Source: Verrucomicrobiia bacterium (GTDB lineage Bacteria; Verrucomicrobiota; Verrucomicrobiia; Verrucomicrobiales; DEV007). Taken from it: a stretch of 64,000 nucleotides of DNA. Positions 1-8,213 of this stretch are shown here, in pieces. The stretch's first letter is position 1. Every line of letters begins with the position of its first letter. Both the position numbers and the translations under genes were made by a program. The stretch covers positions 1-64,000 of the forward strand of contig JAUIAH010000001.1 of assembly GCA_030425385.1 (NCBI GenBank), in the 5' to 3' direction. The notes below the pieces were generated by a model that saw only the letters and a program-made list of their open reading frames with translations, was not told where the DNA came from and ran no database searches.

Positions 1-108
1 GACCCTTATGAATTGCCGAACGGCTATCCATTGGTGCACTCGGAAACGCTCCCGCAATGGAACTACACATGTTATCCATTTGAACCTCTAAAAGCTCATC
101 TTAACTAA
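1..108 (+). CDS. 3' end of an unidentified gene, possibly a transposase
   Basis: An open frame enters from the left edge and stops at TAA 106-108. It encodes 35 residues that begin DPYELPNGYPLV and end FEPLKAHLN. I do not recognise the family. Its end falls exactly where the oppositely oriented SDR gene loses homology to its family, so it may be the end of an inserted element. That is inference, because no terminal repeat or target duplication can be checked at the window edge. Confidence 0.3.
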   Translation, partial: DPYELPNGYPLVHSETLPQWNYTCYPFEPLKAHLN

Positions 109-621
109 TTCTTGCGCCATTCCCAACTCATGCGCCAACGATTTCGAAAAACTCACCAACCCACCCTTTGTCGCCGCATACACTGATAACCCCTTCGCCC
201 CATGCCCGGCCACCACTGACGTCACCGAAACTACCCGTCCCCCAACACCTCCCAACAACATGCTCCTCACCGCATACTTCGTCAGCACCATCGTCCCGAC
301 CAAATTCACCGCCACTCCCCGATGCAAATCCGCTTCTGACATCATCGCCAAAAGCCCATCCACTCCCAGGGCGGCATTATTCACTAGCCCATACAATGTC
401 CCAAAGCGGTCCTGAACTCCCAACACAAACTCGCGGATCGATTCCGTCTCTGCCAAATCAAGAGACGCATAAACTAGCCCCTCCACGCTCGGCCAATCGC
501 TCGGCGACTCCTTTCCCCGACCCGTCCCAATCACCGTGTAGCCCACCCCCACCAACTGCAACGCGATCTCTCGTCCCAACCCACGGCTCGCCCCACTCAC
601 CAAAACGTTCTTCGATCTCAT
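88..621 (-). CDS. SDR-family oxidoreductase, 3'-truncated
   Basis: This is a short-chain dehydrogenase/reductase related to 3-oxoacyl-ACP reductases. Visible are the cofactor motif GASRGLG near residues 10-16, the structural NNAA motif near 81-84, the catalytic Ser in SVTSV and the YAATK catalytic Tyr/Lys. Classical SDRs have about 245 residues. This frame has 177, and homology stops after SLAHELG, just before the usual TVNAVxPG segment. The last ten or so codons are antisense to another open frame at the left edge, so the gene looks broken by an insertion. It lies 93 bp downstream of an acyl-activating enzyme, and the two together suggest an acyl group made for sugar decoration. It is probably inactive because part of the fold is missing. 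Confidence 0.7.
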   Translation of the reverse strand: MRSKNVLVSGASRGLGREIALQLVGVGYTVIGTGRGKESPSDWPSVEGLVYASLDLAETESIREFVLGVQDRFGTLYGLVNNAALGVDGLLAMMSEADLHRGVAVNLVGTMVLTKYAVRSMLLGGVGGRVVSVTSVVAGHGAKGLSVYAATKGGLVSFSKSLAHELGMAQELVKMSF

Positions 622-680
622 CGTTTCAAATCATCACTCACGATCCCGTCCTCCAACCATCACCACCTTTCTGCTACACC

Positions 681-704
681 CGGGAACGCCGACGTCCTCG
701 TCAC
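681..704. repeat. Intergenic repeat A, first copy
   Basis: A copy of the motif CGGGAACGCYGACGTCCTCG lies in the short gap between the acyl-activating enzyme and the SDR gene. Further copies occur at 1947-1970, 1998-2023 and 2997-3022. All are intergenic. Confidence 0.7.
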
Positions 705-714
705 CCAACGTCCA

Positions 715-1923
715 TCAACCCTTACCGCGGCACAATTTCCCCGCCCCGGTCAGAGGCAAGTGATCCACCAATCGCACCACCGCCGGGACCGCATGCCGCT
801 CTAATTGATGCACACAACTGTCCAGCACTTCCTCTCGTAAGACCTCTTCCGCCACTGACCCATCTGGCACCACCAGCAACTCGACCACTTCACCAATCAC
901 CCCACTCCTCTTTCCCCGGGCCAACGCCATCCTCACGCCCGGCACCCCCAACACCACCGCCTCCACGGACTCGGGAGCCACTTTCGCCCCACCCACATTG
1001 ATCATACCATCCGCCCGCCCTCGAAAAAAACACCGATCCCCCACCCGCTTCACCAAATCACCGGTATCCACCCACGCCGCCGTCTCAGACAATCTCCCCC
1101 ACAGGCACCCATCATCGTCAAGTCTCCAACACTTCCCCAAATAGGCCGTCGGAAAACCTGCCCGCCCATCCTTCACCGAAAACCCCACCCCCAACTCTGT
1201 CGACGCATAGACATGCGTCACTCGCGCACGCGGAAAACGCGTCTTCAATGCATTCAAAAGCTTCGCATCCGCAATCTCACCCCCCAACGTTACGAACTGG
1301 AGGTCACGTTGCCCCAACCCACCCGATTGCAAAAGCCCTCGCCACTGACTAGGCGTCGCTGAAAGCGCATTCACGCCGGCCTCACGAAACGCTATCATCG
1401 CCGATTCACGCTTAGTCGCTATCGCAAGAGCCGATCCACCTAACACTGCCTGAAACAACAACTGAAGCCCCGCAAAGCGATGCAGGTCATAAAGAAGCCC
1501 CCAAACCAACGCCTTCCCCACTCCAAGATCGCGCTTCACTTCACGGGCGAGGCTCTCAAAATCATGGGTCACCCACCGCCTCTCACGCCCCGAAGTCCCC
1601 GAAGTCGGCACCAACCACCGCGTCCGATCTGGGTACGAAGACGTCCCCGTCGACGCCTCCATTCGCACACCATCGTCCCCCACATCGCAAGCGCCTAACT
1701 GAATCGCCGACACCCAACCATCCCAAGCACACAAAAAAAGCGCCAAAGCGGCGCTTTCCAAATTTCCAACCCTCACAAGCTGACCTCGCCAAGAAACATG
1801 CTCGGCCCGCCACCGATCCACAAACGCAACCACATCCCCCACAAGAACACATCCCCGCCCCCCCAACGGGAAGAGCACCTCTTCCGAACCACGCCGCCTC
1901 AGCCCATCGACCAATGAAGTCAT
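715..1923 (-). CDS. AMP-dependent acyl-activating enzyme (ANL superfamily)
   Basis: The protein (402 aa) should form an acyl-adenylate from a carboxylic acid and ATP and pass it to CoA or a carrier protein. The ATP-binding motif TSGTSG lies near residues 107-112, a YASTELG adenylate-site motif near 239-245, and DTGDL and FRGRADGMINVGG follow in order. A C-terminal TGAGKL carries the usual catalytic Lys. It is shorter than typical acyl-CoA synthetases (500-550 aa), mainly at the N-terminus, and resembles the compact ligases found in glycan clusters. ATG 1921-1923 is the natural start. It precedes the SDR gene on the same strand. Function in acyl decoration of an amino sugar is inference, and the substrate is unknown. 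Confidence 0.75.
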   Translation of the reverse strand: MTSLVDGLRRRGSEEVLFPLGGRGCVLVGDVVAFVDRWRAEHVSWRGQLVRVGNLESAALALFLCAWDGWVSAIQLGACDVGDDGVRMEASTGTSSYPDRTRWLVPTSGTSGRERRWVTHDFESLAREVKRDLGVGKALVWGLLYDLHRFAGLQLLFQAVLGGSALAIATKRESAMIAFREAGVNALSATPSQWRGLLQSGGLGQRDLQFVTLGGEIADAKLLNALKTRFPRARVTHVYASTELGVGFSVKDGRAGFPTAYLGKCWRLDDDGCLWGRLSETAAWVDTGDLVKRVGDRCFFRGRADGMINVGGAKVAPESVEAVVLGVPGVRMALARGKRSGVIGEVVELLVVPDGSVAEEVLREEVLDSCVHQLERHAVPAVVRLVDHLPLTGAGKLCRGKG

Positions 1924-1946
1924 CTCCCTTTGCTAGCCACTATTTC

Positions 1947-2023
1947 TGGGAACGCTGACGTCCTCGTCGATCCATAGCCGAATCCGACTGCCCAGGTCCG
2001 GGAACGCTGACGTCCTCGTCGGC
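1947..2023. repeat. Intergenic repeat A, two copies
   Basis: Two copies of GGGAACGCTGACGTCCTCGT lie head to tail at 1947-1970 and 1998-2023, between the acyl-activating enzyme and the DUF4058 gene. They share the same core as the copies at 681-704 and 2997-3022. Confidence 0.75.
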
Positions 2024-2032
2024 CCACACTGC

Positions 2033-2890
2033 CTAAGCCTCTGACCTCTGACCTCTGACCTCTGACCTCTGACCTCTGACGACTCCGCCGAAGGCGGTTA
2101 GCCTGCCCTTCATCCAATCGGCATCCTCCGGATCCAAAGGTGGTTTCAGTGCCACAGAATAATCAATGCGACGGTCGTACCGTCCCATCACATAGCACCT
2201 CTCCACCAAGGATTGTAACGAAAGCGGCACATCCGCATCCCCTGAGCGCAACGGCACCCGGATAGACGGCAAGGCCGCACGCAAGGCCATGGGATACAGC
2301 TCGCATTGTCGCCTCCAAGGTTCCACCATCGCCCGATGCACGCAAGCATAGTAGGCGGCCCGACGATCCGACGGAAGTCGATCTTCCGAAAGGCCAACGC
2401 GTTCTCCTCCACGCAAAAGATCGATCTCGACCAAATGCACATCGCTCGCCAGATAACGTGCTTGTTTGCTCATGTAAGCCTCGCGCGAAACTCCCATCCG
2501 CTTGTTGGAAGGAGAAAGCACTTCGATGGCCGTGACCACGCGTCCTCCGGCCTCCAAATCCAAGATCTCCACCCACCGCTGCGTCTCCTGCGCATACTCA
2601 ATGATCAAGGGCTCGGCGACCGCCTGCTCGTTCGAATTCGAAGACACATCGGCGACCGATGCCAATGCGGTCTCCCTTCCCACCAGTGCCACATCGGGGA
2701 CGACCCACTTCAGGCGCGTCTCCCCATCACTTGATTCATCAACCAGCACCGATTCCTCAGCTTGAGCAAACAACGTGTCCGGCAAACAAGGCTGCAGCGC
2801 CTCACAAATGTAGGTGATCAGCCTCGTATGAATGTCACTCCAATAGCCCTCCAGAAAGGGATCCATTCCTGGAAACGGGCTCGCCATCAT
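2033..2890 (-). CDS. DUF4058 family protein
   Basis: The protein (285 aa) begins with the family hallmark SPFPGMDPFLE, followed by an acidic region. The core AIEVLSPSNKR near residues 120-130 resembles the PD-(D/E)XK-like core of Uma2 proteins. The family is common in Planctomycetota, Verrucomicrobiota and Cyanobacteria and has no established function. The genuine domain probably ends near residue 265. The last 20 or so residues (RGQRSEVRG repeats) come from translation of a 7-bp tandem repeat downstream, so the C-terminus is an accretion. ATG 2888-2890 or the next codon ATG could start it. It stands alone between repeat tracts. Confidence 0.8.
   Translation of the reverse strand: MMASPFPGMDPFLEGYWSDIHTRLITYICEALQPCLPDTLFAQAEESVLVDESSDGETRLKWVVPDVALVGRETALASVADVSSNSNEQAVAEPLIIEYAQETQRWVEILDLEAGGRVVTAIEVLSPSNKRMGVSREAYMSKQARYLASDVHLVEIDLLRGGERVGLSEDRLPSDRRAAYYACVHRAMVEPWRRQCELYPMALRAALPSIRVPLRSGDADVPLSLQSLVERCYVMGRYDRRIDYSVALKPPLDPEDADWMKGRLTAFGGVVRGQRSEVRGQRSEA
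2039..2083. repeat. 7-bp tandem repeat tract
   Basis: About six copies of CTCTGAC run head to tail. They overlap the 3' end of the DUF4058 reading frame and give its RGQRSEVRG tail. A short hairpin, CCGCC-GAA-GGCGG, follows at about 2086-2098. A second tract of the same unit lies at 3021-3076. Confidence 0.8.
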
Positions 2891-2996
2891 CTCAGAATCT
2901 CAACCCAACTCAAACCTAGCGCCACTGAATTTGCGGCCAACTTCGCAACGCCCGTAGCCTTCAGTAATCAGTAGACAGAATCACTGCCCCTCCAGT

Positions 2997-3089
2997 CCGG
3001 GAACGCTGACGTCCTCGTCGGACCTCTGACCTCTGACCTCTGACCTCTGACCTCTGACTTCTGACCTCTGACCTCTCCGGCGAAGCCGG
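2997..3089. repeat. Repeat A copy followed by 7-bp tandem tract and small hairpin
   Basis: Repeat A (2997-3022) runs directly into seven or more copies of the CTCTGAC unit (3021-3076), then a CCGGC-GAA-GCCGG hairpin at about 3077-3089. The order repeat A, 7-mer tract, GAA-loop hairpin is the same as at 1998-2098, so the whole compound unit was copied. Confidence 0.75.
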
Positions 3090-3097
3090 TCCTGCCC

Positions 3098-3634
3098 TCA
3101 CTCAATCGCCGACGGAAAGGCCGGGCACCGTGAAGACGTTGATTGCTCCGTCTCAGGATCCGACACGACATAGAACCGCATCGTACCCTCCAAATCACAA
3201 ATCCAAACCTCTTCAGCCCCAGCCTCAAAATAAAGCCGCCTCTTCTCAGCGAGTTGACCTGCGGTGTTTGAGGGCGACACCACCTCAACACAAATCTCGG
3301 GAGCCATCTCAAACGCCAGTTGGCCCTCCACTTCAGCGAAACGACCATCCGTATACCACCCAACATCGGCCGCCCGCACACCGTCAAGCGTTGAGATCGG
3401 ACACTCTGGCAAAGCCTTTCCCCCCAAAAGCCGATGCAGGGTCAACAGAATGTCTCCTTGCAGGAAAGAGTGGCTTCCACTCGCGGGCGGCATCATCAGA
3501 ACTTCTCCATGGCGATTCGTCTCCACCTTCCCCGGCCACTCAGCCAGCGCCCGGTCCTCCAAAACCTCAGCCCATCGCTCCCGATTGAACACCAACGCCT
3601 CCAATCGCGAAGGCAGTTCAAGAACAGCAGTCAT
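3098..3634 (-). CDS. Uma2 family endonuclease-like protein
   Basis: The protein (178 aa) is of the Uma2/DUF820 type, with a PD-(D/E)XK restriction-endonuclease-like fold. The core is visible: MMPPASGSHS near residues 47-56, AADVGW near 88-93, APEICVEVVSPSN near 111-123, then EKRRLYFEAGAEEVW. The acidic residues in ADVGW and CVEV and the later Lys are the expected metal site. Biological role is unknown for the family. Four Uma2 genes occur in this locus (here, 39636-40153, 40291-40797 and 40938-41438). It stands alone between repeats, with no obvious operon partner. Confidence 0.85.
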   Translation of the reverse strand: MTAVLELPSRLEALVFNRERWAEVLEDRALAEWPGKVETNRHGEVLMMPPASGSHSFLQGDILLTLHRLLGGKALPECPISTLDGVRAADVGWYTDGRFAEVEGQLAFEMAPEICVEVVSPSNTAGQLAEKRRLYFEAGAEEVWICDLEGTMRFYVVSDPETEQSTSSRCPAFPSAIE

Positions 3635-3750
3635 TGTTTAAAAAAGTAACCCATCGCCCAAACCAGTCAAACCCGCTCTGCCGAAGTCGGTCTGCAGCCT
3701 TACAACTGCCCACGCCCTCTGACCACTTCGGCACAGCCAATTCTCATGAT

Positions 3751-3849
3751 GAGTGTTCATTAGTGCCCATCAGTGGTTCAATCCAGAAGCAGCCACTTCA
3801 TCATTCAACATTCCTCGTTCAATATTGGGTACCCATTAGTGGCTCAATC
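3751..3849. repeat. Repeat B copies (GTGTTCATTAGTGYCCATCA type)
   Basis: One full copy (3751-3780) and one partial copy (about 3825-3849, ending ATTAGTGGCTCAATC) of the dispersed repeat B lie just downstream of the GxxExxY gene. More copies lie at 4393-4930, and inverted ones at 38080-38101 and 40181-40214. Confidence 0.7.
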
Positions 3850-3854
3850 GTGAC

Positions 3855-4244
3855 TCAAATTACAAACCGCTTCCACTCCAACGCCCTCAGCGGCCCAAAG
3901 TTGATCAAATAACCAACCCGCGATTTCGTCACCCGCATGTAGTTCAGCAACTGCGCCTCGTGTTCCGGCAGCAGTTCCTTGACAGCCTTCAACTCCACCA
4001 TCATTCCCCCACAGACCACCAAGTCCGGAATATAACGCTTCTTCAGTTCTACTTGCTTATAGAACACTCGCAGGCTCACTTTCGAAGCAAACGCGATCCT
4101 TCGATCCTGCAACTCCCATTCCAAGCTCTCCTGATAAATCTCCTCCAGCAAGCCACCGCCAAGCACCTTGTGAACCTCAAACGCCGCCCCCATCAGGGCA
4201 TACCCCTCCTCCCGAAACAAGCCTTTCTCAGCATCAGCACTCAT
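3855..4244 (-). CDS. GxxExxY protein
   Basis: The signature is visible as GGGLLEEIYQESL near residues 30-42, followed by the PD-(D/E)XK-like core IPDLVV and MVELKAVKEL. These short proteins (about 125-130 aa) are widespread in the PVC group and Bacteroidota and resemble nucleases, but their function is not established. ATG 4242-4244 is preferred over the two TTG codons directly upstream. The gene is flanked on both sides by repeat B sequence and has no coding neighbour within 200 bp. Confidence 0.85.
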   Translation of the reverse strand: MSADAEKGLFREEGYALMGAAFEVHKVLGGGLLEEIYQESLEWELQDRRIAFASKVSLRVFYKQVELKKRYIPDLVVCGGMMVELKAVKELLPEHEAQLLNYMRVTKSRVGYLINFGPLRALEWKRFVI

Positions 4245-4250
4245 CAACAA

Positions 4251-4930
4251 TATCTACCCACCATTCGAACATCTCTCATCGAACCACTTATTTCCACTAA
4301 TCCACACTCATATTCATCAGGTCCAATCACTTCATCCTTGTAAACCTGCTTGTTCAACATTGGATATTCCGAGCGAAGCGAGCCTCCTTTCAATCAGCGT
4401 TCATTAGTGTCCATCAGTGGTTCCTTTCTTCCCCGCTGTCACAAATCGCGATTCACATTAATCAACACTTCCACATCACATCATCATTCTGTTGCCCCAC
4501 CACACAACACACAACCCAATCAGTGTTCATTAGTGTCCATCAGTGGTTCGCCCCCAAACCCAACCACTTATTTCCACTAATCCACACTCATATTCATCAC
4601 CCCCATTCACTTCATCTTTGTAAGTCGGCTTGTTCAACATTGGATATTCCGAGCGAAGCGAGTCTCCTTTCAATCAGTGTTCATTAGTGTCCATCAGTGG
4701 TTCACCTTCCAAAACCTAACCACTAATTTCCACTAATCCACACTCATATTCACCAGGACCATTCTGCCCACACACTTAAAGTAGTTTCAGCGGATCGATC
4801 AGTGTTCATGAGTGTCCGTCAGTAGTTCCTTTCCTTCCTCACCGCAACAAACTAGCACTGCCACATTTCCGCAACTCCTTTGCCCCACCACACAACCCAA
4901 TCAGTGTTCATGAGTGCCCATCAGTGGTTC
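4251..4930. repeat. Repeat-filled intergenic region with a 141-bp tandem-like duplication
   Basis: No gene is seen in these 680 bp. Repeat B (core GTTCATTAGTGTCCATCAGT) occurs at about 4393-4423, 4519-4549, 4673-4703, 4801-4828 and 4901-4930. The segment 4283-4423 is repeated at 4563-4703 with about a dozen differences (offset 280 bp), including an ACTTATTTCCACTAATCCAC block and GAGCGAAGCGAG. A third, shorter copy of that block begins near 4720. The last repeat B copy overlaps the stop codon region of the neighbouring aminotransferase gene. Confidence 0.8.
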
Positions 4931-6087
4931 CTTTCCTTCCCCGCTGTCACAATCAAATCAATCACATAGTCCTGCTCCTCTTGAGTCAACGAGCTCGAAC
5001 TCGGCAAACAAATCCCTGTCCGATTCAACCTCTCCGCCACCTCACCCCCCACCATTTCAAAGCCCTCATAAAGCGGCTGCAAATGCATCGGTCGCCACAC
5101 GGGACGCGACTCCACGTTGTGTTCCGCCAACAGACGAATCAGATCGTAACAAGACCTTCCAAAAGCCTCCTCATCCACGGTAAAACAACTCAACCACCGC
5201 GAATGCCGGCACCCCTCCTCTTCCAGCTCAGGCTGCGGTTCAAGCCCGGGCACGTCCTCGAACGCAGCCACATACCGATCAAACACCGCCCGACGCGCCA
5301 ACACGCGCTCCTCCAACACCTCAAACTGCCCACGAACAATCCCTGCAATCACGTTGCTCATCCGGTAATTGTAGCCCAACTCCGAGTGCACATAATTCTT
5401 CACGCCCTCGGGATCTGGATCCACCGCCTGCTGACTCCACTTCCTCGCCTTCTCCGCCCAGGCCTCCCTCTTCGTCACTAACATCCCCCCCGTCGTCCCC
5501 GTGATCATCTTATTTCCATTAAACGAAAAAATCCCCACCTCCCCCAAGGTCCCAGGATGCGCCCCACGATAACGCGCTCCTAAAGACTCCGCCGCATCCT
5601 CGATCACCGGCACCTCATAACGCTGACAAATCTCTAAAATCGCCGCCATCCGTGCGGGTTGGCCAAACAAATGCACCACGATCACCGCCTTCGGCAAGCG
5701 ATTCACCGCCGCGCGCTTCTTCAAAAACTCAGATAACAAATTGGGATCCAAGTTCCAGGAACGCCAATCCGAATCCATGAAAACCGGCACCGCCCCCTGA
5801 TAGCGAATCGGATTCGCACTCGCCGCAAACGACAAGCTCGGCGTCACCACCTCGTCGCCAGCCTCCACCCCGACAAGGCGCAAGCCCAAATGCAAGCCAG
5901 CCGTCCCCGAGCTAATCCCAACCACCGGACACCCAACCAAAGCGGAAGCCGCCTCTTCCAAAGCCACCAAATTCGGCCCCACCGTCGACAACCAATTCGT
6001 CGCAAACGCCTCCTCCACATAACGCAAAGAAGCCTCACTCATGTGAGGCACTGACAAATACAAACGCTCTTTCAATCGATCAATCAT
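4921..6087 (-). CDS. DegT/DnrJ/EryC1/StrS aminotransferase (PglE/EpsN-like)
   Basis: This PLP-dependent sugar aminotransferase (388 aa) should convert a UDP-4-keto-6-deoxy-HexNAc into the 4-amino sugar. The PLP Lys is K193 in SFNGNKMIT, and the cofactor-binding ISSGTAGLHLGL (58-69) and IEDAAESLGA (162-171) are visible. It is followed by none of the usual PglF dehydratase or PglC transferase within the window, but the PglD-like acetyltransferase lies 271 bp upstream on the same strand. The pair therefore fits the last steps of UDP-N,N'-diacetylbacillosamine synthesis. That assignment rests on family and context; other 4-amino sugars are possible. Confidence 0.85.
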   Translation of the reverse strand: MIDRLKERLYLSVPHMSEASLRYVEEAFATNWLSTVGPNLVALEEAASALVGCPVVGISSGTAGLHLGLRLVGVEAGDEVVTPSLSFAASANPIRYQGAVPVFMDSDWRSWNLDPNLLSEFLKKRAAVNRLPKAVIVVHLFGQPARMAAILEICQRYEVPVIEDAAESLGARYRGAHPGTLGEVGIFSFNGNKMITGTTGGMLVTKREAWAEKARKWSQQAVDPDPEGVKNYVHSELGYNYRMSNVIAGIVRGQFEVLEERVLARRAVFDRYVAAFEDVPGLEPQPELEEEGCRHSRWLSCFTVDEEAFGRSCYDLIRLLAEHNVESRPVWRPMHLQPLYEGFEMVGGEVAERLNRTGICLPSSSSLTQEEQDYVIDLIVTAGKERNH

Positions 6088-6358
6088 CGTCTAATATATT
6101 CAACATCCCGCCCTTCAACATTGCAATCGCACCAACACACTTTCATTCGCCGTCCTGAACGCTCATATAAGCAATAAATTCCCAATGGTCTTGGGGTAAA
6201 CTGAATCTCCCGAAAGCGTAAACCGATCAAATCCTAAACCCTAAATCATGCGTAGATCACAACTTTCAATCTCAGAATCTAAACTCCCTGTGGTTTTACC
6301 TGACGAATTCAACTGATTCCTGACTTCTACATTCGCGCCTATTGGCGTTCATTCGCGG

Positions 6359-7048
6359 TCACAAATACCGATCACCCGGCACCCTCTCTCGGATCACACG
6401 AGCAGGCGTCCCGTATGTGACGACTCCATCCGGCACATCATCGACCACCAACGCTCCAGCACCAACCACCGACCAATCCCCGACCGAACGTCCATGCAGG
6501 ACCGTCGCCCCAATAGAAACCGCGCTCCCTTCACCAATCCTGACATTCCCACCCGTCGTGACTCCTGGAGCCAGCGAAGCGTAGTCATTCAGGACGCCAT
6601 GATGATCTAACGACGCTCCCGTGTTGACGATGCATCCCTCTTCCACATGAGCCCCAGGACCAATCACGGTGCCAGCCAAAACCACACTCCCCGCGCCTAT
6701 CCTCGCACCAGATCCAACAACCGCGGATGGATGAACCACGGGAGGAAAGCTCACGGACGCTGGCAACGCTCCCCTCAAGCGATCTGTCACCAATCGACGC
6801 GCATGGTTATCACCAATGCCAACGACGATAGCCGTCACCTGATGGAGCTCAACAAATCCTGCTAGGCCATCATCGCTTCCTAGCAAAGGAGCGATCTCCA
6901 ACACGTCACCTGCACTGCCGCCATTCTTCGCCACAAAGCCAACAAGTTCATGATCGCCAGAAGCCAAAACGGCGTCAGCCACCACCAAGCCGTGGCCACC
7001 GACGCCGACAATGATCAGCTTTGGAAGTCCCTTAAGCGTCTCGCTCAT
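6359..7048 (-). CDS. Sugar O/N-acetyltransferase, PglD/NeuD-like
   Basis: The protein (229 aa) has an N-terminal Rossmann-like half starting KLIIVGVGGHGLV, then a left-handed beta-helix of hexapeptide repeats (from about residue 105). The catalytic base His of the family sits in SLDHHGVL. The C-terminal GTPARVIR is typical of the family. It should acetylate the 4-amino group made by the neighbouring PglE-like aminotransferase using acetyl-CoA. Its start overlaps the end of the upstream glycosyltransferase by 17 bp, so the two are translationally linked. The sugar substrate is inferred from the pairing only. Confidence 0.85.
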   Translation of the reverse strand: MSETLKGLPKLIIVGVGGHGLVVADAVLASGDHELVGFVAKNGGSAGDVLEIAPLLGSDDGLAGFVELHQVTAIVVGIGDNHARRLVTDRLRGALPASVSFPPVVHPSAVVGSGARIGAGSVVLAGTVIGPGAHVEEGCIVNTGASLDHHGVLNDYASLAPGVTTGGNVRIGEGSAVSIGATVLHGRSVGDWSVVGAGALVVDDVPDGVVTYGTPARVIRERVPGDRYL

Positions 7049-8213
7049 TCAATCCCATCGCGTTGATCATCACCTCATTCACCTTGTGCACATCGTATTT
7101 CTCCTCGGCGATTTCTCGTGACCGTTTGCCCATGCTCACAATCAACTCGGGGTCATCGATGAAACGACGCATGGCCTCAGCCAAGGCCTCTACATCTTTC
7201 ACCCGCACCAGAAAACCATTCTCACCCTCTAGCACTCCCTCTCCTCGCTCTTTCTGCGCTTTGCCCAGTTCAGTAAGCGGTACCGTCTCTCGACATCCAG
7301 GAGCATCCGTCGTGATGATTGGGCGCCCTGTGGCCATGGCCTCTAGAACCGTGCGCGGCGTGCCTTCGCGATAAGAAGGAAGCACATACACATCACATTC
7401 ATTCAAATAAGGGCGCACATCATCAGTTCCCGGAACATAACGAACTTTGCCATCACCAACCCATCCTTCTATTTCCGTGCCTGACAGGCCGGCCGGATTG
7501 GGGTCAAGAGGCCCTACCAACGTAGCCCAACAAAATTCAGCACCAACACAGCTCGACGCTTCAACAAACTCACAAATACCCTTATCAATCAACATTCGCG
7601 CAATGAGCAGAAACTGAACCGGCCGACCATTTGCAAACTTAGGTAGGCGCAACGGAAACCGTTCAAGATCAATACCAGAACCAGCCACCTGAAAGACTGA
7701 TAACCCCTCAGGAATAAGTCCCAATTTGCGAAACTCTGCCTCATCATCGGGATTCTGAAAGAAAACTCCAGAGCATGCCTTGAGACTGCATCTCATCAAT
7801 AAACCTACGACTCGCCGAAGTAATGATCGCCTAAAACCGACAGCATCCGTAAAAACATAGCCCAAGCCAGTAATCATCGCATATACCCGGGGCACTCTCC
7901 GAACCCTAGAAGCTAGCGCTCCGTATATAACCGGCTTCATCGTATAGCAAAAGACGAGATCGGGAGACTCCTTACGCATCAAGGCCAGCAAAGAGCGAAA
8001 ATAGAGAATATCCCCTAAGATCCCAACACCGGACCTAGATAGCGCTATAGGACTATAACAGTATCCTGCCTCTTCGAAACGACGCTCAACCTGCCTATCC
8101 TCTTCAGCTGCAGTCCCGAGGATACTAGCCCCAAGAGAATCAAGTTTCCTGATAAAGTTCCAACGAAAATTAGTCAGCGACGGCGCGTAACTAGCACAAA
8201 AAAGTATCTTCAT
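7032..8213 (-). CDS. Glycosyltransferase family 4, PglA/EpsD-like
   Basis: The protein (about 393 aa) is a GT-B glycosyltransferase. It begins MKILFCASYAPSLTNFRWNF. The acceptor-side segment YAMITGLGYVFTD and the sugar-nucleotide site VYVLPSYREGTPRTVLEAMA, with the GT4 E-x7-E arrangement, are visible. It resembles enzymes that add HexNAc to a lipid-linked bacillosamine (PglA type), which agrees with the PglD/PglE genes downstream. ATG 8211-8213 is chosen because it forms a 4-bp ATGA overlap with the stop of the preceding gene, and the family N-terminus starts there; a start 18 bp upstream is less likely. It acts at the cytoplasmic membrane face. Confidence 0.85.
   Translation of the reverse strand: MKILFCASYAPSLTNFRWNFIRKLDSLGASILGTAAEEDRQVERRFEEAGYCYSPIALSRSGVGILGDILYFRSLLALMRKESPDLVFCYTMKPVIYGALASRVRRVPRVYAMITGLGYVFTDAVGFRRSLLRRVVGLLMRCSLKACSGVFFQNPDDEAEFRKLGLIPEGLSVFQVAGSGIDLERFPLRLPKFANGRPVQFLLIARMLIDKGICEFVEASSCVGAEFCWATLVGPLDPNPAGLSGTEIEGWVGDGKVRYVPGTDDVRPYLNECDVYVLPSYREGTPRTVLEAMATGRPIITTDAPGCRETVPLTELGKAQKERGEGVLEGENGFLVRVKDVEALAEAMRRFIDDPELIVSMGKRSREIAEEKYDVHKVNEVMINAMGLNERDA

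Noticed and set aside
168-1001. Plus-strand open frame of 277 codons, rich in Pro, Ser and Thr
   Set aside because: It is antisense to the SDR and acyl-activating genes, and its composition is what those G-rich codons give in reverse.
2033-2100. RGQRSEVRG repeats as a protein repeat domain
   Set aside because: They arise from the 7-bp DNA tract, which also occurs outside genes at 3021-3076.
4251-4930. Regularly recurring 30-bp repeats as a CRISPR array
   Set aside because: Spacing is uneven (about 100-155 bp), copies differ, inverted copies lie elsewhere, and no cas genes are present.
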